This document shows positions 1-6,118 of a stretch of 10,980 nt of DNA, one piece after another. Under the pieces are notes generated by a model. That model ran no database searches. It had not been told where the DNA came from and saw only the letters and a program-made list of their open reading frames with translations. The stretch is taken from contig CAJJZO010000045.1 of NCBI GenBank assembly GCA_905197585.1, forward strand, positions 1 to 10,980, in the 5' to 3' direction. The position numbers and the translations under genes were made by a program. Within the stretch, counting starts at the first letter, position 1, and each line of letters opens with the position of its first letter. This stretch comes from an uncultured Collinsella sp. GTDB taxonomy: Bacteria; Actinomycetota; Coriobacteriia; Coriobacteriales; Coriobacteriaceae.

Positions 1-738
1 TACCGCGACGGCAAGATCTACCTGCAGAGCCTGTCATCCATGATGCCGCCGTTGGTCCTGGGCGCCCAGGCAGGCGAGGACATCCTGGACATGTGCGCAG
101 CCCCTGGCGGCAAGACGACGCAGATCGCCGCCCTCACCCAGGGCCAGGCACACCTCACGGCCTGCGAGATGAGCATTCCCCGCGCCGAAAAGCTCGAGTC
201 GAACCTCCATCGCCAGGGTGCCAAAAACGTGCCCGTCATGCGCATCGACGCACGCGAGCTCGACGAGTTCTTCCGCTTTGACCGCATCCTGCTCGACGCT
301 CCCTGCACCGGCACGGGCACCGTCATCAGTGGCAACGAGAAAAGCCTGCGCGGCCTCACCGAGCAGTTGCTGAGCAAGTGCGCCCGCTCGCAGCGCGCGC
401 TTCTGGACCGCGCCATGGGAGCCCTCAAACCGGGCGGCACGCTCGTCTATTCGACTTGTTCGATCTTGCCGCAGGAAAACGAGGACGCCCTGCAAGAGGC
501 CCTCGACAAGCATATGGACTGCGAGCTCATCCCCCTCGACGGCACGCCAAGCGAAAGTGAAGCACGCCGCGCCCAGGATGCCGGCGAGGAGCCGCATATC
601 GAGAGCAACGCTCTCACCGAGGCCATCGCCGCGGGTCAGGTATCGGCCATCGCCAACGGCCTGCCCGGCACGCTCACCATTCCGCCTAGCCGCGACTTTG
701 AGGGCTTCTACATTGCCCTGATCCGAAAACGCAGCTAG
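1..738 (+). CDS. RsmB/NOP-family 16S rRNA (cytosine-C5) methyltransferase, 3' part
   Basis: The gene enters from the left edge in frame 1; 245 C-terminal residues are visible and the true start lies outside the window. It is a SAM-dependent RNA m5C methyltransferase of the NOL1/NOP2/Sun (RsmB/RsmF) family, acting in the cytoplasm on rRNA. Visible landmarks are the family signature YLQSLSSMMPP (visible residues 7-17), SAM motif I DMCAAPGGKT (30-39), the motif IV cysteine in DAPCTGTG (Cys102, codon 304-306) and the motif VI cysteine in TCSILPQENE (Cys153, codon 457-459). The 51-residue spacing of the two cysteines fits the family, in which the TCS cysteine attacks C6 of the base and the PC cysteine assists release of the product. 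The protein stops soon after the catalytic domain, at FYIALIRKRS, without the extra C-terminal RNA-binding domain of many Bacillota RsmF proteins. Family is certain; the exact target base and symbol cannot be decided here. Confidence 0.93.
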   Translation, partial: YRDGKIYLQSLSSMMPPLVLGAQAGEDILDMCAAPGGKTTQIAALTQGQAHLTACEMSIPRAEKLESNLHRQGAKNVPVMRIDARELDEFFRFDRILLDAPCTGTGTVISGNEKSLRGLTEQLLSKCARSQRALLDRAMGALKPGGTLVYSTCSILPQENEDALQEALDKHMDCELIPLDGTPSESEARRAQDAGEEPHIESNALTEAIAAGQVSAIANGLPGTLTIPPSRDFEGFYIALIRKRS

Positions 739-762
739 CGCACGGATCCAAAACTCAACAAG

Positions 763-933
763 CTATCTCTGTGCGCGTTTGCCCTGCTGGTCACGATGTT
801 GTTTAAGCGTCGCGCGCTCTTTGCGTTCGGCCCTTTTGCCCTTAATGGCCGTGACCACAAAGTAGATGACCGCGGCGGCTACGATTGCGCCCACGCATAG
901 GCCAATCGAGCCCAACATTGCCGAAAATTCCAT
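763..933 (-). CDS. small single-span membrane protein (56 aa), unknown function
   Basis: An ATG at 933-931 opens a 56-codon frame ending in TAG at 765-763. The start is supported by a good Shine-Dalgarno sequence, AGAGAGGTGA, whose AGGTGA lies 6 nt before the ATG. The product begins MEFSAMLGSIGL, continues as one hydrophobic helix to about residue 30 (AAAVIYFVVTAI), then has a strongly basic cytoplasmic-type tail with about ten Lys/Arg residues (KGKRAERKERATLKQHRD). This gives an N-out, C-in topology by the positive-inside rule. I do not recognise a family. The stop codon lies only 24 bases from the end of the converging methyltransferase gene. The frame is short and the call rests on the RBS plus the coherent helix-and-basic-tail layout. 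It could be a small regulatory or chaperone-like membrane protein, but nothing in the context indicates which. Confidence 0.72.
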   Translation of the reverse strand: MEFSAMLGSIGLCVGAIVAAAVIYFVVTAIKGKRAERKERATLKQHRDQQGKRAQR

Positions 934-939
934 ACCGCG

Positions 940-948
940 TCACCTCTC
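940..948 (-). promoter_or_regulatory. ribosome binding site of the 56-aa membrane protein
   Basis: Read on the minus strand the bases are GAGAGGTGA, with AGGTGA ending 6 nt before the ATG at 933. This is the main evidence that the short frame is translated. Confidence 0.65.
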
Positions 949-1109
949 TTTTAAACGGGACTTTCAAGATAGCACCTCGATACCCGCCACCACAGCTCCT
1001 TCACGTTCGCCGGCCCTTCGGTCTAACGGATGGCGCGGCGGGGAAAAATCAACTCGTCAAACGATTTAGCATTCACAATTCCGGCTGCATAGCGCCGGCC
1101 GTTATCACA

Positions 1110-1115
1110 TAGAAT
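1110..1115 (+). promoter_or_regulatory. candidate -10 hexamer TAGAAT, possibly for a leaderless transcript
   Basis: TAGAAT matches 5 of 6 bases of the sigma-A -10 consensus and ends 9 nt before the ATG at 1125. That puts transcription start at or within a few bases of the start codon. The ATG lacks a clear Shine-Dalgarno sequence (ATCGAGCCTCC precedes it), which fits a leaderless mRNA, a common arrangement in Actinomycetota. The -35 position (about 1087-1092) has no match to consensus, so the assignment is weak. Confidence 0.3.
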
Positions 1116-1124
1116 CGAGCCTCC

Positions 1125-2216
1125 ATGGATACCCTCAACGATCTAAATGAGCGCGTCGACGCCTTCGTCGGCACCAGCTCCTTCGACACGCCTGCGGCGG
1201 CAAACGACCAAGCTCCCATCGATGTGCCCGCCGAGGTGCACGAGGACATCGTCGCCTCGGTCGATTTCTCCGAGGTCGAGCTCGCAGACGAGTTCACCGA
1301 GCCCCAAGTAGCCGTCACGCCCAACGGCCTGCTCCCTATGGAGCCCCTGCCCATCGACGGACGCCTGCGCAAGGCTGCCCTTCGCATGCCCGACGAGATC
1401 GAGGAGGCCAGCGGCTTTACGCTCTTCGGCCGACGCATCAAGTCGCTCATCTACACCACCGACGTCGCGGTTATCCGCAACTCCAACGCCGATGCCGTCT
1501 TTGCCGTTTACCCTTTCACGCCGCAGCCCGCCATTACGCAAGCACTGTTGACCGTCGCCGAGTGCCCGGTCTTTGTAGGCGTGGGCGGCGGAACTACGAC
1601 CGGTAAGCGCTCCGTGCAGATGGCGGCCGTTTCCGAGATGCAAGGCGCGGCGGGCTGCGTGGTCAACTCCCCCGCTACTGCCGAGATGGTAGAGCACATC
1701 ACCAACATCGCCGACATCCCCGTCATCGCCACGGTCGTTCGCTGCGACGACGATGCCCACGCCAAGGTGCGCGCCGGCGCCAAGATTCTCAACATCGCCG
1801 CCGGCAAGAACACGCCCCAGGTCCTACGCGAGCTGCGCGAGCGCTATCCCAACCTGCCGCTCATCGCGCCGGGCGGCAAGACGCCAGAGAGCATCCGCGA
1901 GACCATCGCCGCCGGCGCCAACGCCATCATCTGGACGCCGCCTTCGGCCCAGCAGCTACAGACCGACATGATGCAGCGTTATCGCAAGATGAAGGAAGAC
2001 GCCACACCTGTCATCTCGCGCGACGATGTGCCCATTATCGACCAGGTCGCCGCCGCCGAAGTCAGCCAGGTCGAGAACATGAATCCCGACGTGCCGATTC
2101 CCGACGAAGTCATCGAGCGCGTCGCTTCGATCCACGAGCGCGTCGAGGAGCATCGCGCCAATCGCGGCCTCAAGCCGTCACTGCACGGCTTTTTCTTCCG
2201 CGGAAAGAAACGCTAG
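1125..2216 (+). CDS. KDPG-aldolase-like TIM-barrel protein with acidic N-terminal extension
   Basis: The 363-residue product is soluble. Residues 1-70 are acidic and Ala/Asp/Glu-rich with no recognisable fold. The core (about 72-290) reads like a class I aldolase / phosphate-binding TIM barrel. GVGGGTTTGKRS (152-163) followed by GAAGCVVNSP (174-183) corresponds to the GAGT...VSPG strands of KDPG aldolase. GAKILNIAAGK (218-228) matches the GAxxxKxFPA strand, and IAPGGKTPESI (247-257) plus AAGANAIIW (262-270) match the phosphate-binding GG loop and following strand. At the Schiff-base lysine position the residue is Asn223, so ordinary KDPG aldolase chemistry is unlikely; Lys228 is nearby. A charged C-terminal tail (about 290-363) ends in FFFRGKKR. 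I know no assigned function for this type. The start at 1125 has no good RBS; Met72 (1338) just before the conserved core is an alternative. A terminator follows directly, so the gene appears monocistronic. Confidence 0.7.
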   Translation: MDTLNDLNERVDAFVGTSSFDTPAAANDQAPIDVPAEVHEDIVASVDFSEVELADEFTEPQVAVTPNGLLPMEPLPIDGRLRKAALRMPDEIEEASGFTLFGRRIKSLIYTTDVAVIRNSNADAVFAVYPFTPQPAITQALLTVAECPVFVGVGGGTTTGKRSVQMAAVSEMQGAAGCVVNSPATAEMVEHITNIADIPVIATVVRCDDDAHAKVRAGAKILNIAAGKNTPQVLRELRERYPNLPLIAPGGKTPESIRETIAAGANAIIWTPPSAQQLQTDMMQRYRKMKEDATPVISRDDVPIIDQVAAAEVSQVENMNPDVPIPDEVIERVASIHERVEEHRANRGLKPSLHGFFFRGKKR

Positions 2217-2228
2217 CCGCAACAGCAA

Positions 2229-2266
2229 GGCCCGCCCCACAAACGTGAGACGGGCCGTTTTCGTTT
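2229..2266 (+). terminator. intrinsic terminator after the TIM-barrel gene
   Basis: GGCCCG (2229-2234) pairs with CGGGCC (2251-2256). The stem extends inward to about 12 positions with two mismatches around an AAAC loop, and GTTTTCGTTT follows. It sits 12 bases past the stop codon. In the opposite direction the same stem is followed by TTGCTGTTG, a poor U tract, so it may stop degV transcription less efficiently. Confidence 0.78.
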
Positions 2267-2297
2267 GAGCAATCATGCAGCGACGTGATGGGGCAAA

Positions 2298-3188
2298 TTA
2301 ATCCACGCGCTTGTCGCCCATAAAGAAGAGCGCCACCGTACCAGGTCCGGTATGCGAGCCAATCAGAGTACCGATGTCATTGATCTCAATCTTGCCTTTA
2401 AGCTGCGGAACCTGTTCCTCAATCAGCGCCGCAACTGCCTCGGCATCCTCGCGGCACGCCGAGTGCGACATGATGCACTTACCCGAATAATCCGCACCGT
2501 CCTGCACGTGTGCCATCATGGTCTTAGCCATCTCGGAAATCGCGCGCTTCTTAGTGCGAATCTTCTCACGTGGCGACAGCTTGCCGTCGCAATCGACCGT
2601 CATAAGCGGGCAAATCTTAAGCGCCGTGCCGATGATCGCACTCGCAGCCGAAATGCGACCGCCTCGTAGGTAGCTCGACAGATCGGTCGAGAAGAACCAG
2701 TGGTGCAGGTTGAGTTTGTGCTCCTCGATCCAGGCAGCCGTCTCGTCGAGTGAAGCCCCGCTATCGCGCACGTCGGCGGCATATTCCAGCAACAGACCAA
2801 AGCCCGAAGACGCCGCCAGCGAATCGATGATGCGCACTTTGCCGCCCTGGGGATAGCGATCCGCGAGCATCTGCGCCGCAACGCAAGCCGATCCATACGT
2901 GCCCGAAATACCCGACGACAACGTCAGGTGCAGCACGTCTTTACCCTCGGCAACAAACGGCTCCCAAAACTCCTCGTACTCACCCACGCTCACCTGAGAC
3001 GTCTTGGGCATGGCGCCCGCGGCAATCTGGGCAAAAAACTTGTCCGGCGTAATCGACTGATACAGATTGTCCGTATAGACAACATCGTCGATCTCGTAAT
3101 GAAAACGCACGACAGGGATATTGCGCGACGCAAAGAACTCACGGGTTCGGTCGGCGGCGGATTCACAGGTCAGGACAAAATCACTCAT
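2298..3188 (-). CDS. DegV/FakB family fatty-acid-binding protein
   Basis: The 296-residue cytoplasmic protein is a full-length DegV-family member. In the characterised branch (FakB) these proteins bind a fatty acid and present its carboxylate to the kinase FakA for acyl-phosphate formation. Family marks are the N-terminal strand DFVLTCESAAD (3-13), KTSQVSVGEYEEF (62-74), LSSGISGTYGSA (90-101) whose Ser/Thr residues contact the lipid headgroup, the RGGRIS turn (175-180) and the C-terminal IGSHTGPGTVALFF (276-289). An upstream ATG at 3206 is in frame, but the ATG at 3188 has AAGGAG exactly 6 nt before it and begins MSDFVLT as the family does, so 3188 is preferred. It is divergent from fbp across a repeat-rich region. 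No FakA-like kinase is in the window, so the ligand and partner are unknown. Confidence 0.93.
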   Translation of the reverse strand: MSDFVLTCESAADRTREFFASRNIPVVRFHYEIDDVVYTDNLYQSITPDKFFAQIAAGAMPKTSQVSVGEYEEFWEPFVAEGKDVLHLTLSSGISGTYGSACVAAQMLADRYPQGGKVRIIDSLAASSGFGLLLEYAADVRDSGASLDETAAWIEEHKLNLHHWFFSTDLSSYLRGGRISAASAIIGTALKICPLMTVDCDGKLSPREKIRTKKRAISEMAKTMMAHVQDGADYSGKCIMSHSACREDAEAVAALIEEQVPQLKGKIEINDIGTLIGSHTGPGTVALFFMGDKRVD

Positions 3189-3194
3189 ATGAGG

Positions 3195-3200
3195 CTCCTT
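3195..3200 (-). promoter_or_regulatory. ribosome binding site deciding the degV start
   Basis: AAGGAG on the minus strand is followed by CCTCAT and the ATG at 3188-3186, a 6-nt spacing. It lies inside the longer frame that would start at 3206, which argues against that upstream start. Confidence 0.8.
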
Positions 3201-3452
3201 ACTCATTGCTGCGCAAATTATCGCACAGTGAGCCTACATACGGTACATATGTCCACTATTTACCAAATCGAACCAAAAATAGCGAACATCTTTACCACCA
3301 TCGTCTCCACCGACCCCACGCATAAATATCTGAGAAAACACCCTCTGTCGTCTCCACTCAACCGCCATATCTACCTCAACTAAATCGATTTACCAAACCA
3401 TTCAGCCGATAATTCAGCCGCTGGCGCAAAATCGAAACAAAAGCGGCGCATA

Positions 3453-3480
3453 CTGATAAACGTTTGACGCCGTTTATCAG
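3453..3480. promoter_or_regulatory. perfect 10-bp inverted repeat upstream of fbp (operator or leader hairpin)
   Basis: CTGATAAACG (3453-3462) and CGTTTATCAG (3471-3480) are exact reverse complements around the 8-base spacer TTTGACGC, and TTTT follows immediately. It ends 28 bases before the fbp ATG. As DNA it looks like an operator for a dimeric repressor. As RNA it would form a hairpin followed by four U, resembling a weak attenuator. The sequence alone does not choose between these. Confidence 0.6.
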
Positions 3481-3496
3481 TTTTACCAGCCCCATC

Positions 3497-3502
3497 GGAA
3501 GG
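3497..3502 (+). promoter_or_regulatory. ribosome binding site deciding the fbp start
   Basis: GGAAGG stands 6 nt before the ATG at 3509. A TTG 45 bases upstream at 3464 is in frame, but it lies inside the palindrome and has no Shine-Dalgarno sequence, so it is not used as the start here. Confidence 0.82.
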
Positions 3503-3508
3503 TGTTTC

Positions 3509-5425
3509 ATGGTCGCATTCGATCGCAACCCGCAAGACTTCAAGTATCTGCGCCTGCTGTCGAGACAGTTCCCCACCGAACAATCCGCATTTACCGAGAT
3601 TATCAACCTCTCGGCCATCCTCAACCTACCCAAGGGCACCGAGCATTTTATGAGCGACGTGCACGGCGAGTACGAAGCCTTTATGCACATCCTCAACAAC
3701 TGCTCGGGCGTCGTGCGCGAGCATGTCGACGAGATCTTTGGCGACACGCTCACCTTTGACGAAAAGGGCGAGCTGTGTACGCTCATCTACTACCCGCGCG
3801 AGAAGATCGAGCTGGTCCGCAGCCAGCGCGAGGACTCGCCCACCTGGTACAAGACGATGCTTGACCAGCTCATCATGGTCGCTCGCTCGCTTTCAAGCCG
3901 CTACACGCGCTCCAAGGTGCGTAAGGCCATCCCGCGCGACTACGCCTATATCATCGACGAGTTGTTGCACACGCACCCGGACGAGAACAACTATCGCGTG
4001 CGCTATCACGAGCGCATCGTGGAGTCCATCCTGGAGACCGCCAGCGCCGACGACTTTATCGAGTCGCTCGCTTCGCTCATCAAGCGCCTGGCCGTCGACC
4101 ACCTGCACCTGGTGGGCGATATCTTCGACCGCGGCGGCGGCGCAGCCAAGATTATGGACCGCCTGCTCACCTACCATTCGCTCGACATCCAGTGGGGCAA
4201 CCACGACCTGCTGTGGATGGGCGCTGCGGCCGGTGAGCCCGCCTGCATCGCCACGGTATTGCGCAACAACTTACGCTACGACAACTACGAGATCCTCGAG
4301 AACGACTACGGCATCTCGCTGCGTGAGCTTGTCGCCTTTGCCGATGCCACCTATACCGCCGGTGAGTCCATCACCCCGCTGATCAAGGCCATCAACGTGC
4401 TGCTCTTTAAGCTCGAGGGCCAGATTATCCAGCGCCACCCCGAGTTCGACATGACCGACCGCCTGTTACTCGACAAGATCGAACACGACACCGGCACGGT
4501 CACGCTCGCCGACGGCAGCGTGTGGCCGCTCACGACCAACGACTTCCCCACCGTCGATCCGGCGGACCCCTATACGCTCACGCCCCAGGAGCAGCACATC
4601 ATCGACAAGCTCGTGTCCGAGTTTGTCACCGCCGATCACCTGCATCGCCATATCGATTTCCTCTATTCCCACGGCTCGATGTACAAGGTCGCCAACGGCA
4701 ACCTGCTCTTCCACGGCTGCGTTCCGCTCAACGAAGACGGCACCTTTAGCAGCATGAACTGTCTGGGCACCTGGCACGCTGGCCGCGATTATCTCGATTT
4801 TTGCGACCACATCGCCCGCCGCGCCTGGCGCGTGGGCGACCGCGACGCTCTCGACTGGATGTGGTACCTGTGGATTGGCTTTAACTCGCCCGCCAGCGGA
4901 CGCCTGGTGCGTACCTTTGAGCGCGCCTATATCGCCGATAAGAGCACCTGGGTCGAGCCGATGGACCCATACTTTACGCTTACCAAGTCGCCCTCGGTCT
5001 GCGACGACATCATGCGCGAGTTTGGCGTCGCGCCCATGGCATGTTCGCCGACCGGCCACATCATCAACGGCCACACGCCCGTTAAAACCACCAAGGGTGA
5101 GCAGCCCATCCGCGCCGAGGGCAAGCTACTGGTCATCGATGGCGGCTTCTGCCGCGCTTACCATCCCAAGACGGGCATCGCCGGCTATACGCTCATCTCG
5201 AGCTCGCGCGGCTGCCGCCTCAAGTCGCACCGGGCCTTTACGACGGTTGCCGAGGCACTCACGCGCAACGTGGACATCGAGAGCGAGACCAACCGTTTTG
5301 ACCAAGCAGACCGTCGCCGCATGGTGAGCGACACCGATACTGGCGCCAAGATCCGCAGCCAAATCCAGGACCTGCGTCAGCTGCTCGATGCATATAGAAA
5401 CGGTGCTATCGAGGAGCGCGCCTAG
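3509..5425 (+). CDS. fbp: fructose-1,6-bisphosphatase, class III
   Basis: The 638-residue enzyme removes the 1-phosphate from fructose-1,6-bisphosphate to give fructose-6-phosphate, the committed step of gluconeogenesis in the cytoplasm. It is the large Bacillota-type class III enzyme, unrelated to the class I and II families and of usual length for class III (about 640-670). It carries the calcineurin-like metallophosphatase signature in order: SDVHGEYEAF (Asp50, His52), VGDIFDRGGG (Asp204, Asp207), WGNHDLLWMG (Asn231, His232, Asp233), FHGCVP (His402) and NGHTPVK (His522), which supply the two-metal site. The start is the ATG at 3509, with GGAAGG 6 nt upstream. The control region upstream is complex. 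Downstream there is no U-tract terminator, only a hairpin, and the next gtrA gene follows in the same reading frame, so co-transcription is possible. Confidence 0.97.
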   Translation: MVAFDRNPQDFKYLRLLSRQFPTEQSAFTEIINLSAILNLPKGTEHFMSDVHGEYEAFMHILNNCSGVVREHVDEIFGDTLTFDEKGELCTLIYYPREKIELVRSQREDSPTWYKTMLDQLIMVARSLSSRYTRSKVRKAIPRDYAYIIDELLHTHPDENNYRVRYHERIVESILETASADDFIESLASLIKRLAVDHLHLVGDIFDRGGGAAKIMDRLLTYHSLDIQWGNHDLLWMGAAAGEPACIATVLRNNLRYDNYEILENDYGISLRELVAFADATYTAGESITPLIKAINVLLFKLEGQIIQRHPEFDMTDRLLLDKIEHDTGTVTLADGSVWPLTTNDFPTVDPADPYTLTPQEQHIIDKLVSEFVTADHLHRHIDFLYSHGSMYKVANGNLLFHGCVPLNEDGTFSSMNCLGTWHAGRDYLDFCDHIARRAWRVGDRDALDWMWYLWIGFNSPASGRLVRTFERAYIADKSTWVEPMDPYFTLTKSPSVCDDIMREFGVAPMACSPTGHIINGHTPVKTTKGEQPIRAEGKLLVIDGGFCRAYHPKTGIAGYTLISSSRGCRLKSHRAFTTVAEALTRNVDIESETNRFDQADRRRMVSDTDTGAKIRSQIQDLRQLLDAYRNGAIEERA

Positions 5426-5431
5426 CACCAC

Positions 5432-5486
5432 CCGCGGGGATTGGCTAAACTTGCTAAGTTTGTCATCCCCGCGGCGCTTCGGCGCC
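5432..5486 (+). promoter_or_regulatory. intercistronic hairpins between fbp and the first gtrA gene
   Basis: CCGCGGGGAT (5432-5441) and ATCCCCGCGG (5465-5474) are exact reverse complements. Inside them AAACTT (5447-5452) pairs with AAGTTT (5456-5461). Directly adjacent, GGCGC (5473-5477), TTCG, GCGCC (5482-5486) forms a C(UUCG)G tetraloop hairpin that shares two bases with the first stem. No T run follows, so a standard intrinsic terminator is unlikely. An RNA processing, stability or attenuation element is more plausible. Confidence 0.55.
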
Positions 5487-5503
5487 AGCTCAAGGCAGGT
5501 ACC

Positions 5504-5899
5504 ATGCAAAAGCTCCTTGCGCAGATCATGAAATTTGGCGTCGTCGGTGTCATTGCCACGGTTATCGACTTTGGCATTATGAATCTGCTCCACTACGGTC
5601 TGGGCCTCAACATCCTTATCGCCAACACCAGCGGCTTTATCGTCTCGCTCATCTTTAATTACGTCGCCAGCATGAAGTACGTGTTTGCGCACAAGGAAGG
5701 CATGAGCCGCCGCCGCGAGTGCATTATCTTTGTCGTGCTGTCCGTGATCGGCCTGGCACTCAACGACGGTATCGTGCTGGCACTCAACGCCGGTCTGGGG
5801 CTCGAGGCCAATATCGCCAAGATCTGCGCCACCGCGCTTGTCATGGTCTACAACTTTGTGACCCGAAAGATCTTCCTGGAGGGCGACGAGACAAAATAG
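5504..5899 (+). CDS. GtrA family membrane protein (first copy)
   Basis: The 131-residue protein is a GtrA-family small membrane protein (usual length about 130) with four predicted helices at about 9-30, 35-57, 73-93 and 100-122. GtrA proteins are thought to flip polyprenyl-phosphate-linked sugars across the membrane for modification of surface glycans. Family marks are KFGVVGVIATVIDFG (10-24), FIVSLIFNYVASMKYVF (45-61) and YNFVTRKIF (116-124). Start choice is uncertain. ATG 5504 gives normal family length and begins MQKLLAQIMKF like the second copy, with AAGGCAGG upstream. A TTG at 5441 in the same frame would add 21 residues, but it lies inside a strong hairpin with GGGGA abutting it, leaving no RBS spacing. 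The gene lies 78 bases after fbp. Confidence 0.87.
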   Translation: MQKLLAQIMKFGVVGVIATVIDFGIMNLLHYGLGLNILIANTSGFIVSLIFNYVASMKYVFAHKEGMSRRRECIIFVVLSVIGLALNDGIVLALNAGLGLEANIAKICATALVMVYNFVTRKIFLEGDETK

Positions 5900-5920
5900 C
5901 TCGAAACCCCTGCAGCATTA

Positions 5921-5970
5921 CGGCGCCCACGGACGACGCGCACTCAGCGCAGTATCGTCCGTGGGTGTCG
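5921..5970 (+). terminator. long hairpin after the first gtrA gene, terminator-like
   Basis: CCCACGGACGA (5926-5936) and TCGTCCGTGGG (5955-5965) are exact reverse complements. The stem extends outward to 5921 and 5970, giving 16 pairs with two G-U. The loop holds a further GCGC/GCGC pairing (5938-5941 with 5947-5950). CTCGTTTACGG follows, a weak U tract. It lies 21 bases after the stop codon, so it probably terminates or protects the fbp-gtrA transcript. Confidence 0.6.
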
Positions 5971-5982
5971 CTCGTTTACGGG

Positions 5983-6021
5983 CAAATTTTCAACGTTTGC
6001 GGATTAGCTCTTGAAAATTTG
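5983..6021. repeat. perfect 11-bp AT-rich inverted repeat between the gtrA copies
   Basis: CAAATTTTCAA (5983-5993) and TTGAAAATTTG (6011-6021) are exact reverse complements around a 17-base spacer. No T run follows on either strand. It sits just upstream of a candidate promoter for the second gtrA copy, so an operator is the simplest reading. A shorter alternative pairing, GCAAA (5982-5986) with TTTGC (5996-6000), would exclude it if transcribed. Confidence 0.55.
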
Positions 6022-6038
6022 GCGAGTTCATATAGTTC

Positions 6039-6068
6039 TTGGCAAAGACCTTACGTTTCCCTTGTAAA
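6039..6068 (+). promoter_or_regulatory. candidate promoter for the second gtrA gene
   Basis: TTGGCA (6039-6044, 5 of 6 to the -35 consensus) is followed after 18 bases by TGTAAA (6063-6068, 4 of 6 to the -10 consensus). A start near 6075 would leave a leader of about 45 nt before the GTG at 6119. The match is moderate and unproven. Confidence 0.3.
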
Positions 6069-6118
6069 AGCTCTAAAGTATCCTCTGCTCGATTCATCAA
6101 CGCATTGGATGTGATTAC

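Larger units (their letters stand above)
934..1124. promoter_or_regulatory. divergent intergenic region
   Basis: This 191-bp gap separates the leftward 56-aa gene from the rightward 1125 gene, so it must carry both promoters if each gene has its own. I see no coding frame with start signals here. On the plus strand the right end holds an imperfect GC hairpin (CCGGC at 1081-1085 pairing with GCCGG at 1094-1098) followed by a TAGAAT hexamer close to the ATG. On the minus strand a TTGACG-like hexamer (forward CGTCAA, 1056-1061) is present but no convincing -10 follows. The promoters therefore remain unassigned. Confidence 0.4.
3189..3508. promoter_or_regulatory. repeat-rich divergent control region between degV and fbp
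   Basis: No gene is seen in these 320 bases. On the plus strand TTTACCA occurs four times (3260-3266, 3291-3297, 3390-3396, 3482-3488), two of them inside ATTTACCAAA. TCGTCTCCAC occurs at 3301-3310 and 3348-3357, and ATTCAGCCG at 3400-3408 and 3412-3420 with a 12-bp period. From 3301 to 3400 there are 38 C and only 9 G. Candidate -10 elements are GATAAT at 3408-3413 (plus; a TCGATT hexamer lies 17 nt upstream at 3385-3390) and GATAAT at 3222-3217 (minus, for degV; no good -35). The palindrome at 3453-3480 is listed separately. Multiple protein-binding sites seem likely, but the regulator is unknown. Confidence 0.5.

Noticed and set aside
738..776. GCGCAC/GTGCGC inverted repeat after the methyltransferase gene, as a terminator
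   Set aside because: The stem is only 6 bp with a 27-base loop, the T run is short, and it overlaps the coding sequence of the 56-aa gene.
1143..1813. Long minus-strand frames inside the TIM-barrel gene
   Set aside because: Arg/Gly/His-rich translations without RBS or domain features; the plus-strand frame gives a coherent fold with family-like motifs.
2298..3206. DegV start at the upstream ATG (3206)
   Set aside because: It would place the strong AAGGAG inside the coding sequence and add a non-conserved MSKEPH extension before MSDFVLT.
3464..3508. TTG start that would lengthen fbp by 15 residues
   Set aside because: It lies within the palindrome and lacks a Shine-Dalgarno sequence, while ATG 3509 has GGAAGG at 6-nt spacing.
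3189..3508. CRISPR-like or attachment-site interpretation of the short repeats
   Set aside because: The repeats are 7-10 bp, irregularly spaced and of several different sequences, with no cas, integrase or tRNA nearby.
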